Below are positions 1 through 5,541 of a stretch of DNA of 8,051 bases, piece by piece. How positions within the stretch are numbered: position 1 is the stretch's first letter; each line of letters starts with the position of its first letter. Origin of the DNA: Natrialbaceae archaeon B1-Br10_E2g27. Its GTDB lineage: Archaea; Halobacteriota; Halobacteria; Halobacteriales; Natrialbaceae. A program made the translations under genes and the position numbers. The notes beneath the pieces were generated by a model, which saw nothing but the letters and a program-made list of their open reading frames with translations, made no database searches and was not told the origin of the DNA. Where the stretch lies: contig LKMM01000104.1 in NCBI GenBank assembly GCA_001563885.1, positions 1-8,051 on the forward strand, written 5' to 3'.

Positions 1-76
1 AGAAGATCTCGTCGCGTTCGATGAGACCAGCCCGCTGGCGGACGATCTCCACCCAGAACGCGCGGAGGGACAATAA
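1..76 (+). CDS. rps4: 30S ribosomal protein S4 (uS4), C-terminal end only
   Basis: This is the last 24 codons of a gene entering from the left edge, read in the frame starting at base 2 and stopping at TAA 74-76. The residues end in FDETSPLADDLHPERAEGQ, an acidic tail that I recognise as the usual end of haloarchaeal uS4. uS4 is a primary 16S rRNA-binding protein that starts small-subunit assembly and in archaea is normally encoded just before rps11. The final codons (GCG GAG GGA) contain the ribosome binding site of rps11, and only one base separates the rps4 stop from the rps11 start, so the two are co-transcribed and probably translationally coupled. Identification rests on a short tail plus position. 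Confidence 0.85.
   Translation, partial: EDLVAFDETSPLADDLHPERAEGQ
64..70 (+). promoter_or_regulatory. Ribosome binding site of rps11 inside the end of rps4
   Basis: GGAGGGA lies 7-14 nt before the ATG at 78 and matches the haloarchaeal anti-Shine-Dalgarno sequence. It decides the start: an in-frame ATG at 21 would add 19 residues but lies in the rps4 reading region with no such site before it. Confidence 0.8.
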
Positions 77-77
77 C

Positions 78-464
78 ATGGCAGACGACGACAAGTGGGG
101 CGTTGCCCACGTGCACGCATCGTTCAATAATACCATCATGACCGTGACCGACCTCACGGGCGCGGAAACGATCGCCAAATCCAGCGGCGGAACGGCGGTC
201 AAACAGAACCGCGACGAGGCCTCACCGTATGCAGCAATGCAGATGGCCGAATCCGTCGCCGAGGAGGTCAAGGCTGCCGGCATCACGGGCCTGCACGTTC
301 GCGTGCGTGGCCCTGGCGGCAACCTGCAGAAATCTCCAGGTCCCGGTGCGCAGGCGACGATTCGCGCACTCGCCCGCTCGGGGATCGAGATCGGTCGCAT
401 CGAAGATGTCACGCCGATCCCCCACGACGGATCGCGTGCACCGAAAGGCAAGGGCGGCTACTAG
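78..464 (+). CDS. rps11: 30S ribosomal protein S11 (uS11)
   Basis: Encodes 128 residues starting MADDDKWGVAHVHASFNNT. uS11 binds 16S rRNA on the platform of the small subunit, near the E site and the mRNA exit. Visible family features are the N-terminal HVHASFNNTIMTVTDLTG strand region, the SSGGTAV and PYAAMQMAE motifs, the VRGPGGN loop, and a basic C-terminal tail GRIEDVTPIPHDGSRAPKGK that contacts rRNA. Length is normal for archaeal uS11. The start at 78 is chosen over ATG 21 because of the GGAGG site at 64-68 and because family homology begins after this Met. It lies 1 nt after rps4 and 3 nt before rpoD. Confidence 0.97.
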   Translation: MADDDKWGVAHVHASFNNTIMTVTDLTGAETIAKSSGGTAVKQNRDEASPYAAMQMAESVAEEVKAAGITGLHVRVRGPGGNLQKSPGPGAQATIRALARSGIEIGRIEDVTPIPHDGSRAPKGKGGY

Positions 465-467
465 ATC

Positions 468-1217
468 ATGACAGAGGAGTACGACGTCGAGTTCGTCGAA
501 CGCGAGGATCGGAGCGCACGATTTCTCGTTCGCGGGGTTACCCCTGCGTTCGCCAACGGCATCCGCCGAGCGATGCTAGCCGACGTGCCGACCTTTGCCG
601 TCGACACCGTCCGGTTCGTCGAGAACTCGTCGGTGATGTTCGACGAGCAACTCGCACTTCGACTCGGGCTCGTCCCACTGACGACGCCCCCGGAAGGCGA
701 GTTCGGCGAGGACGATGTCGTCACGCTGTCGATCGACGTCGAAGGGCCGGCGACCGCCTACTCGGGCGATCTCGTCTCGAGTGACGACCTCGTCCAACCG
801 GCTGAGGAAAACGTCCCGATCATCGACCTCAAAGACGGTCAACGCCTCGAGGCTGAAGCCGATGCGAGCGTAGATCGTGGAAAAACACACGCAAAACACC
901 AGGGTGCCGTCGCGGTTGGCTACCGGCACCTCCAGCGTGTCGACGTCGTCGGTGATATCGCGGAGTTCGACGACCCCGAGTCCCAGATTGTCCGCGGTGT
1001 CATCGAAGACGATGGCGAACTCGTTCCGACAAGCGAGTTCGACCACGATCTAAGCCAGCGGTATCCCGGCAAGGAACTCTCCCTCGAGGACGTCCCGAAC
1101 GCCTTCGTCTTCCACGTCGAGACAGACGGCTCGTTTAGCGTCGAGGAACTCGTCACGCGAGCCGCCGATACGATCGAAGCCCGCGCAACCGACCTCGAAG
1201 ACGCCGTACAGTTATAG
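468..1217 (+). CDS. rpoD: DNA-directed RNA polymerase subunit D (Rpo3)
   Basis: Encodes 249 residues, the archaeal equivalent of eukaryotic Rpb3 and the bacterial alpha N-terminal domain. Subunit D pairs with subunit L to form the assembly platform of the polymerase, with N and K/P joining later. Key stretches are TPAFANGIRRAMLADVP (about residues 25-41), ENSSVMFDEQLALRLGLVPL (52-71) of the alpha-like dimerisation domain, and KHQGAVAVGYRH (143-154). The protein has no cysteine, and the region that in other archaea forms a ferredoxin-like Fe-S domain is short (about residues 155-205), so an Fe-S cluster cannot be held. The name is the archaeal subunit and is unrelated to bacterial sigma-70 RpoD. 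It starts 3 nt after rps11 and ends the upstream operon. Confidence 0.97.
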   Translation: MTEEYDVEFVEREDRSARFLVRGVTPAFANGIRRAMLADVPTFAVDTVRFVENSSVMFDEQLALRLGLVPLTTPPEGEFGEDDVVTLSIDVEGPATAYSGDLVSSDDLVQPAEENVPIIDLKDGQRLEAEADASVDRGKTHAKHQGAVAVGYRHLQRVDVVGDIAEFDDPESQIVRGVIEDDGELVPTSEFDHDLSQRYPGKELSLEDVPNAFVFHVETDGSFSVEELVTRAADTIEARATDLEDAVQL

Positions 1218-1302
1218 AATGATCCGACGCCTCCGACCCCACCGCGACCTGCTTGCCGGTGTCGAAAGCCACGAGACCGCAAGCCAGTCGCACGTTGGAA
1301 TC

Positions 1303-1316
1303 GAAAGGGGTTTGAA
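1303..1316 (+). promoter_or_regulatory. Candidate tRNA-Leu promoter (TATA-like box)
   Basis: TTTGAA at 1311-1316 lies 27-32 bases before the first base of the mature tRNA and is preceded by the purine-rich GAAAGGGG, as expected for a BRE plus TATA element. The match to an archaeal TATA box is only fair. Read-through from rpoD followed by tRNA processing is an alternative. Confidence 0.4.
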
Positions 1317-1342
1317 GGGGCGACGGGTAGGCAGAACTGCGA

Positions 1343-1427
1343 GCAGGGATAGCCAAGTCTGGCCAACGGCGCAGCGTTCAGGGCGCTGTCTCGTAGGAGT
1401 CCGCAGGTTCAAATCCTGCTCCCTGCA
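1343..1427 (+). tRNA. trnL: tRNA-Leu, anticodon CAG (reads CUG)
   Basis: An 85-nt class II tRNA folds completely by eye. The acceptor stem GCAGGGA 1343-1349 pairs with TCCCTGC 1420-1426, with discriminator A at 1427. The anticodon stem CAGCG 1372-1376 pairs with CGCTG 1384-1388 around the loop TTCAGGG, placing anticodon CAG at 1379-1381. The long variable arm is 1389-1402, with CTC pairing GAG. The T stem GCAGG 1403-1407 pairs with CCTGC 1415-1419 around the loop TTCAAAT. No CCA is encoded and there is no sign of an intron. A leucine tRNA between rpoD and rpl18e is the known haloarchaeal arrangement. It may mark the boundary between the two protein operons, its processing cutting any read-through transcript. 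Confidence 0.96.
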
Positions 1428-1432
1428 TTTTT
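1428..1432 (+). terminator. Oligo-T run after tRNA-Leu
   Basis: Five consecutive T follow the discriminator base directly. Archaeal polymerase can terminate at short T runs, so this may end the tRNA transcript. With only five T it is probably incomplete. Confidence 0.45.
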
Positions 1433-1458
1433 CGACTCGACCGAACCGAAGAGTCGAA
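1431..1458 (+). repeat. Inverted repeat directly after tRNA-Leu
   Basis: TTCGACTC (1431-1438) and GAGTCGAA (1451-1458) form a perfect 8-bp stem with a 12-nt loop, starting within the T run after the tRNA. It could guide tRNA 3' processing or reinforce termination. Function is inferred only from position. Confidence 0.5.
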
Positions 1459-1485
1459 CCAATGAAACAGATAGGCGTCGGCCAC

Positions 1486-1504
1486 GGGAGCTATATCGGC
1501 TCCC
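1486..1504 (+). promoter_or_regulatory. Inverted repeat with TATA-like core in the rpl18e leader
   Basis: GGGAGC (1486-1491) and GCTCCC (1499-1504) are a perfect 6-bp inverted repeat around TATATCG. The CTATAT at 1491-1496 is the best TATA-like sequence in the leader and would give a transcript start near 1520. It may therefore be the promoter of the rpl18e-rps2 operon, with the repeat as either an operator or chance. Confidence 0.3.
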
Positions 1505-1545
1505 ACCGGTCTGAAGCCTGTTCCCTGCCTCAGTTCTGTCACGAT

Positions 1546-1581
1546 GAGAGATCGAACCGGACGTGGAGTGTTCGATCTCTC
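1546..1581 (+). promoter_or_regulatory. Perfect 12-bp hairpin in the rpl18e leader
   Basis: GAGAGATCGAAC (1546-1557) and GTTCGATCTCTC (1570-1581) are perfect reverse complements with a 12-nt loop. The stem ends 54 nt before the GGAGG site of rpl18e. In RNA this would be a stable hairpin, a plausible place for autoregulation by a ribosomal protein of the operon or for attenuation. Which protein would bind is not evident. It is not followed by a T run, so it is unlikely to be a simple terminator. Confidence 0.5.
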
Positions 1582-1635
1582 GCTTGTAATTTCGATTCCA
1601 CCGGCGGAGACAGCCGTCTCCTGCCTTGTGAATTT

Positions 1636-1642
1636 GGAGGAT
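1636..1642 (+). promoter_or_regulatory. Ribosome binding site of rpl18e
   Basis: GGAGGAT lies 4-10 nt before the ATG at 1647. It is the strong entry point for ribosomes on the L18e-to-S2 transcript; several of the following genes lack a clear site and rely on coupling. Confidence 0.8.
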
Positions 1643-1646
1643 ATCA

Positions 1647-2000
1647 ATGAGTACAAAGACCAATCCGAGGCTCAACGACCTCATCGCCGAGCTGAAGTCG
1701 ACGTCCCGCAGTGCGGACGCCGACGTCTGGCGAGACGTTGCGGACCGACTCGAGAAGCCCCGGGCGAGCCACGCCGAGGTGAACCTGGGCCGGATCGACC
1801 GGTACGCACGCGAAGAAGAGACCGTCGTCGTTCCCGGCAAAGTGCTGGGATCGGGCGCATTACAGAAGTCCGTGACCGTCGCGGCCGTCGACTTCTCTGC
1901 GTCCGCCGAGACGAAAATCGAACAGGTCGGCAAACCGGTATCGCTCGAGCAACTGCTCGAAGAAAACCCCGATGGATCGAACGTACGGGTGATCGCATGA
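1647..2000 (+). CDS. rpl18e: 50S ribosomal protein L18e (eL18)
   Basis: Encodes 117 residues beginning MSTKTNPRLNDLIAELKSTS. eL18 belongs to the L15/L18e family, is shared by archaea and eukaryotes, and binds 23S rRNA on the large-subunit surface. The diagnostic piece is VVPGKVLGSGAL (about residues 61-72), followed by the strand VTVAAVDFSASA and a C-terminal segment LEENPDGSNVRVI. Length is normal for haloarchaea. It is the first gene of the second operon, behind a strong GGAGG site, and its stop TGA overlaps the rpl13 start in ATGA. Confidence 0.96.
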   Translation: MSTKTNPRLNDLIAELKSTSRSADADVWRDVADRLEKPRASHAEVNLGRIDRYAREEETVVVPGKVLGSGALQKSVTVAAVDFSASAETKIEQVGKPVSLEQLLEENPDGSNVRVIA

Positions 2001-2437
2001 GTATCGCCGAATTCGACGCCGACGTCGTCGTCGATGCCCGCGATTGCATCCTCGGCCGTGTCGCAAGCGAGGTTGCACAGCGTGCACTCGCCGGCGAATC
2101 GGTCGCAATCGTCAACGCCGAAGACGCCGTCATTACGGGCGACAAAGAGGACGTCTTCGAGACCTACCGAAAACGAATCCAACTCGGATCCGACAGCGGA
2201 CCCTACTACCCGCGACGACCGGATACGATCTTCAAACGTTCGGTTCGGGGAATGTTGCCCTACAAGAAGCCGCGTGGACGGGAGGCACTCGAGAGTGTCC
2301 GCGTCTACGTCGGCAACCCGTATGACGACCGCGAGGCCGAAGTCCTCGAGGGAACCTCACTGGATCGACTGTCGAACATTCGTTTCGTCCACTTAGGCGA
2401 AGTCGCAGAACAACTCGGAGCTAACGTCACATGGTAA
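1997..2437 (+). CDS. rpl13: 50S ribosomal protein L13 (uL13)
   Basis: Encodes 146 residues starting MSIAEFDADVVVDARDCILG. uL13 is an early-assembly large-subunit protein. Family features are the DARDCILGRVAS motif near the N terminus (13-24), the TGDKEDVFETYRKR segment (47-60), and RRPDTIFKRSVRGMLPYKK followed by PRGREAL (about 73-97). The ATG at 1997 overlaps the rpl18e stop (ATGA) and is preceded by GGTGATC at 1988-1994, which matches the 3' end of the 16S anti-SD complement. The open frame extends far upstream to 1544, but that part is out of frame with rpl18e coding and has no homology. The stop lies 7 nt inside rps9. Confidence 0.96.
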   Translation: MSIAEFDADVVVDARDCILGRVASEVAQRALAGESVAIVNAEDAVITGDKEDVFETYRKRIQLGSDSGPYYPRRPDTIFKRSVRGMLPYKKPRGREALESVRVYVGNPYDDREAEVLEGTSLDRLSNIRFVHLGEVAEQLGANVTW

Positions 2438-2829
2438 CGAACACGAGCGGAAAGAAGAAAACGGCCGTCGCCCGCGCGACGGTTCACGAAGGCGACGGCC
2501 GGGTCCGAATCAACTCCCAGCCAGTTGAACTCGTCGAACCCGAGATGTCCCGACTCAAGATGCTCGAGCCGTTTCGTATCGTCGGCGAGGAGTTGCGAAG
2601 CGAGATGGATATCGACGTCCGTGTCAACGGCGGCGGGATCAGCGGCCAGGCCGATGCGGTGCGAACGGCTATCGCCCGGGGTATCGTCCAGCATACGAAC
2701 GATGCCGAACTCCGCGATGCGTTCATGGAGTTCGATCGCTCGCTGCTGGTCAACGACGTTCGCCAGTCCGAACCGAAAAAGTGGGGCGGCCCGGGTGCTC
2801 GGGCACGCTACCAGAAATCCTACCGCTAG
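2431..2829 (+). CDS. rps9: 30S ribosomal protein S9 (uS9)
   Basis: Encodes 132 residues. uS9 sits in the small-subunit head, and its long basic C-terminal tail reaches the P-site tRNA anticodon. The N terminus has the typical SGKKKTAVARATV start, the centre has VNGGGISGQADAVRTAIARG (about 65-84), and the tail has EPKKWGGPGARARYQKSYR ending in Arg. The start overlaps the rpl13 end by 7 nt, and GGAG at 2417-2420 is a plausible ribosome site, so reinitiation or coupling is likely. Confidence 0.97.
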   Translation: MVTNTSGKKKTAVARATVHEGDGRVRINSQPVELVEPEMSRLKMLEPFRIVGEELRSEMDIDVRVNGGGISGQADAVRTAIARGIVQHTNDAELRDAFMEFDRSLLVNDVRQSEPKKWGGPGARARYQKSYR

Positions 2830-2839
2830 TGATTCAGCT

Positions 2840-3034
2840 ATGATGGTACCGGTTCGGTGTTTCACCTGTGGTAACGTGGTCGGCGAACACTGGGAAGCAT
2901 ACGACGAGCGAGCAAACGAGGGCGACGAAGACCCACAGGAGGTCTTAGATGATCTCGGTGTCGACCGCTATTGCTGTCGGCGGATGCTCGTCAGTCACCG
3001 TGATCTCGTCGACGTCGTCTCCCCATACCAGTAA
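2840..3034 (+). CDS. rpoN: DNA-directed RNA polymerase subunit N (Rpo10)
   Basis: Encodes 64 residues, homologous to eukaryotic Rpb10. This small zinc protein binds the D-L platform during polymerase assembly. The zinc ligands are visible as C7-x2-C10 (RCFTCG) and the adjacent C45-C46 in RYCCRRM, the hallmark of the family. The conserved ends MVPVRCFTCGNVVG and LVDVVSPY are present. Two consecutive ATG codons (2840 and 2843) are possible; starting at 2843 gives 63 residues. It begins 10 nt after the rps9 stop with no clear Shine-Dalgarno, so coupling is likely. It is unrelated to bacterial sigma-54. Confidence 0.96.
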   Translation: MMVPVRCFTCGNVVGEHWEAYDERANEGDEDPQEVLDDLGVDRYCCRRMLVSHRDLVDVVSPYQ

Positions 3035-3035
3035 T

Positions 3036-3215
3036 ATGCAACAGCAACGTCACAATCGCTACGAGAAAGCCCGGATCCTCGGTGCACGAGCGCTGCAGGT
3101 ATCGTATGGGGCTCCGGTATTGATCGAGAGCGACCAGACCGAGCCGATCCTGATTGCTGCCGAAGAGTACGACGCTGGCGCGTTGCCATTTACCGTCAAA
3201 CGAGGGAAGAAATGA
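3036..3215 (+). CDS. rpoK: DNA-directed RNA polymerase subunit K (Rpo6)
   Basis: Encodes 59 residues, homologous to Rpb6 and bacterial omega. It stabilises the polymerase by clamping the largest subunit. The conserved core RYEKARILGARALQVS (about residues 8-23) is followed by GAPVLIE and the C-terminal PILIAAEEYDAGALPFTVKR. The archaeal protein lacks the acidic N-terminal extension of eukaryotic Rpb6, as here. The ATG at 3036 is one base after the rpoN stop; an in-frame ATG at 2949 lies inside rpoN and is rejected. The stop overlaps the eno start in ATGA. Confidence 0.96.
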   Translation: MQQQRHNRYEKARILGARALQVSYGAPVLIESDQTEPILIAAEEYDAGALPFTVKRGKK

Positions 3216-4417
3216 CACTCATTACCGACATCCGACTCCGACGCATCGTCGACTCGCGCGGAAATCCGACGGTCGAAGCTGACGTCATCACCGAGAGTGG
3301 TGGCTTCGGCCGTGGGGCTGCCCCCAGTGGGGCCTCAACCGGCGAGTACGAAGCAATCGAACGCCCGGCAAACGAAGCGATCGCCGCAGCCCGTGAACAC
3401 GCCGTTCCTCGGCTCGTCGGTGAAGCCTACGCGGGCAACCAGCGCGAAGTCGACGGAATTCTTCGTGCTGCTGATGGCACCGATGACTTCTCGAAGATCG
3501 GTGCTAACAGCGCAGTCGCCATCTCGATGGCCGCCGCGAAAGCCGGTGCCGACGTTCTCGGTGCGCCTCTGTTCCAGCATCTGGGTGGGGCGTTCCGCGG
3601 TGAGAACTTCCCGACACCACTCGGAAACGTCATCGGTGGCGGCGAACACGCCGCCGACGCGACCGACATCCAGGAGTTTCTGGTTGCCCCGATCGGCGCA
3701 CCGAACGTCGAAGACGCCGTCTTCGCGAACGCACAGATCCACGCCACGATCGCCGACTTACTTCACGAGCGAAACATTGCGTGTGGCAAAGGTGACGAAG
3801 GGGCGTGGGCTCCCTCGATCGACGACAGCGAAGCCTTCGAAATCGTCGACGAAGCCGTCTCGCAGGTCGCAGACGACGTCGGCTTCGAGATCGGCTTCGG
3901 ACTCGACGTCGCTGCCGCAGAGATGTACGACGAGGAAAGTGGCACCTACCAGTACTCCGATACCGAACGTGACACCGACGAACAGATCGAGTACATCGCA
4001 GAGCTCGTCCGCGAGTGGAATCTCGTCTACGTCGAAGACCCCCTCGACGAAAACGACTTTGAAGGCTTCGCCAAACTGACCGACGAAGTCGGCGACCAGA
4101 CACTCATCTGTGGCGACGACCTCTACGTGACGAACGTCGAGCGCTTAGCTACCGGTATCGAGCAGGGCTCGTCTAACAGCATCCTGATCAAGCCAAACCA
4201 GATCGGGACGCTTTCTGATACGATCGACGCGATCGAACTCGCAACGAAAAACGGCTACGACTCGGTCGTCTCTCACCGCTCGGGCGAAACTGAAGATGCG
4301 ACCATCGCACACCTCGCCGTCGCAGCCGACGTACCGTTTATCAAAACCGGTGCCGTCGGTGGCGAGCGAACCGCCAAACTGAACGAACTCATCCGAATCG
4401 CAGACGACGCGACATGA
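3212..4417 (+). CDS. eno: Enolase (phosphopyruvate hydratase)
   Basis: Encodes 401 residues, cytoplasmic, interconverting 2-phosphoglycerate and phosphoenolpyruvate in glycolysis and gluconeogenesis. The N-terminal domain carries RGNPTVEADV and the substrate loop SGASTGEYEA (39-48). In the barrel, by motif comparison with known enolases, catalytic or substrate residues are E155 (QEF), E196 (GDEG), K327 (IKPNQ), H355 (SHRSGET) and K389, and the magnesium ligands are D232, E275 (VEDP) and D302/D303 (GDDLYVTN). All are present, so the enzyme should be active. It is slightly shorter than bacterial enolases (about 430). It overlaps rpoK by 4 nt and rps2 by 4 nt. Enolase in a ribosomal/polymerase operon is a known archaeal arrangement and probably ties central metabolism to growth rate. 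Confidence 0.97.
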   Translation: MTLITDIRLRRIVDSRGNPTVEADVITESGGFGRGAAPSGASTGEYEAIERPANEAIAAAREHAVPRLVGEAYAGNQREVDGILRAADGTDDFSKIGANSAVAISMAAAKAGADVLGAPLFQHLGGAFRGENFPTPLGNVIGGGEHAADATDIQEFLVAPIGAPNVEDAVFANAQIHATIADLLHERNIACGKGDEGAWAPSIDDSEAFEIVDEAVSQVADDVGFEIGFGLDVAAAEMYDEESGTYQYSDTERDTDEQIEYIAELVREWNLVYVEDPLDENDFEGFAKLTDEVGDQTLICGDDLYVTNVERLATGIEQGSSNSILIKPNQIGTLSDTIDAIELATKNGYDSVVSHRSGETEDATIAHLAVAADVPFIKTGAVGGERTAKLNELIRIADDAT

Positions 4418-5193
4418 CAGAAAACGACGCGACCCAGGAAGGGCTCGACGCCGCAGAGGCGGAGATCGACGAGGAGCCAGCAGAAGGTGCTGGCCCCGCC
4501 GCCGACCCCGCCGAAGACGTCGAGCCAGCCGACGAACAGTCCGCCGACGCAGCGGCCGAAGAAACAGACGACGTCGAGCCAACGCTCGACGACGACGTCA
4601 TGGAAGACGAGGAGGCCGATCTGCTCATCCCCGTCGAGGACTACCTCGGTGCCGGTGTCCACATTGGCACCCAACAGAAGACGGCGGACATGGAGCGGTT
4701 TATCCACCGGGTCAGAACCGACGGCCTCTACGTCTTAGACGTCGGCAAGACCGACCAGCGGATCCGAACCGCCGCGGACTTCCTCTCGAACTACGCCCCA
4801 GAACAGATCCTGGTCACCTCGAGCCGACAGTACGGACGGTTCCCCGCCGAGAAGTTCGCCGAAGCCGTCGGCGCTCGAGCCCGCACAGGCCGGTTTATCC
4901 CCGGAACGCTCACCAACCCCAAATACGACGGCTACATCGAACCCGACGTCCTCGTCGTCACCGACCCGATCGGTGACGCCCAGGCCGTCAAAGAAGCGAT
5001 CACCGTCGGCATCCCGGTCATCGCGATGTGTGACTCGAACAACCAGGTCAGCAACGTCGATCTGGTTGTCCCAACGAACAACAAGGGTCGCAAGGCGCTG
5101 TCGGTCGTCTACTGGCTGCTCTCGAACGAAGTGCTCGACCGGCGCGGTGCCGAACCCGCCTACTCGCTCGAGGACTTCGAGAGCGTCGTATAA
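4414..5193 (+). CDS. rps2: 30S ribosomal protein S2 (uS2) with long acidic N-terminal extension
   Basis: Encodes 259 residues. uS2 binds late to the small subunit near the head-body junction. The archaeal S2 core starts around residue 70 with LLIPVEDYLGAGVHIGTQ and includes RFIHRVRTDGLYVLDV (95-110), TSSRQYGRFPAEKFAEA (135-151), RFIPGTLTNP (160-169), EPDVLVVTDP (176-185) and IPVIAMCDSNN (200-210). Before it lies a low-complexity tail rich in Asp, Glu, Ala and Pro: 30 of the first 70 residues are acidic and no Lys or Arg occurs before K89. Such tails are common in haloarchaeal ribosomal proteins. The start overlaps the eno stop (ATGA). An internal ATG at 4600 could give a form without most of the tail, but no ribosome site supports it. 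Confidence 0.97.
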   Translation: MTENDATQEGLDAAEAEIDEEPAEGAGPAADPAEDVEPADEQSADAAAEETDDVEPTLDDDVMEDEEADLLIPVEDYLGAGVHIGTQQKTADMERFIHRVRTDGLYVLDVGKTDQRIRTAADFLSNYAPEQILVTSSRQYGRFPAEKFAEAVGARARTGRFIPGTLTNPKYDGYIEPDVLVVTDPIGDAQAVKEAITVGIPVIAMCDSNNQVSNVDLVVPTNNKGRKALSVVYWLLSNEVLDRRGAEPAYSLEDFESVV

Positions 5194-5215
5194 CGGAGCG
5201 TTTTCCGTTCTTCTC
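5192..5215 (+). terminator. Possible terminator of the rpl18e-rps2 operon
   Basis: AACGGA (5192-5197) and TCCGTT (5204-5209) form a 6-bp stem that begins within the rps2 stop codon and is followed by the pyrimidine-rich CTTCTC. No other gene follows on this strand, which supports an end of transcription here. The stem is short. Confidence 0.4.
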
Positions 5216-5409
5216 GATTGTCGACTCGAATTGGTACTATAGTAGCGAACACCGAGATATAAAGCAGCTTCGGCAGCGATTTGTTCTGTCGTCGCCTCGA
5301 CGAGACGCCCTCCTCGTTCGTCATCGAGTGCGTAGACATCTTCGACGTAGCGTTCGAGAAACGCCTGAATGGATCGATCCGATCCGGAAGCGAAGCCGAG
5401 TGAAAGCGT
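5194..5409 (-). pseudogene. Possible headless remnant of an unknown haloarchaeal gene
   Basis: Reading the minus strand from 5409, right after a TAG (complement of 5410-5412), gives an open frame with no ATG or GTG start. Pieces such as RSIQAFLERYVEDVYALDDE and TTEQIAAEAALYLGVRYY have the acidic, helix-forming composition and C/G-ending codons (CTC, GTC, GAC) of real haloarchaeal proteins. The frame stays open into the antisense of rps2, where openness means little. A second short acidic piece, AEDTDESVEDL plus stop (minus, 5508-5473), lies upstream of it. I do not recognise the family. It may be a decayed gene end, or an accident of composition in GC-rich DNA. Confidence 0.3.
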
Positions 5410-5541
5410 CTAAACTAGAACGGATGGTGTGCCGGTGCAATGCCGGGATATCGGAGTAGCAGACAACATGGATCACAGATCTTCGACGCTCTCGTCGGTG
5501 TCCTCAGCCTAGTACTTCAAAGAGAGAAGGCCCGAACGCGG
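5194..5541. other. Intergenic region between convergent rps2 and metE
   Basis: These 348 bases lie between two convergent genes. I find no complete gene. They hold the rps2 stem and loop, a 10-bp palindrome TACTATAGTA (5235-5244), a TATAAA at 5258-5263 with no gene after it on the + strand, and minus-strand stretches that look like decayed coding sequence. A + strand frame starting at ATG 5440 runs into the 3' end of metE and has no credible composition. On the minus strand the pyrimidine-rich run complementary to 5521-5532 follows the metE stop and may end its transcript. Confidence 0.6.

Noticed and set aside
21..77. In-frame N-terminal extension of rps11 from ATG 21
   Set aside because: It lies inside the real rps4 frame, has no uS11 homology, and the GGAGG site points to ATG 78.
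1240..1261. CACCG/CGGTG stem after rpoD as a terminator
   Set aside because: The stem is only 5 bp with no T run after it, too weak to call in GC-rich sequence.
1544..1996. Upstream open part of the rpl13 frame
   Set aside because: It overlaps rpl18e in another frame, is Arg-rich as expected of a shadow frame, and the uL13 family starts at 1997.
3630..4103. Arg-rich minus-strand frame opposite eno
   Set aside because: Low-complexity Arg/Ser composition is typical of a shadow frame of an acidic gene.
5255..5263. TATAAA promoter on the + strand after rps2
   Set aside because: No credible gene or RNA follows on that strand. On the other strand the same bases fall in the possible gene remnant, so the match is probably chance.
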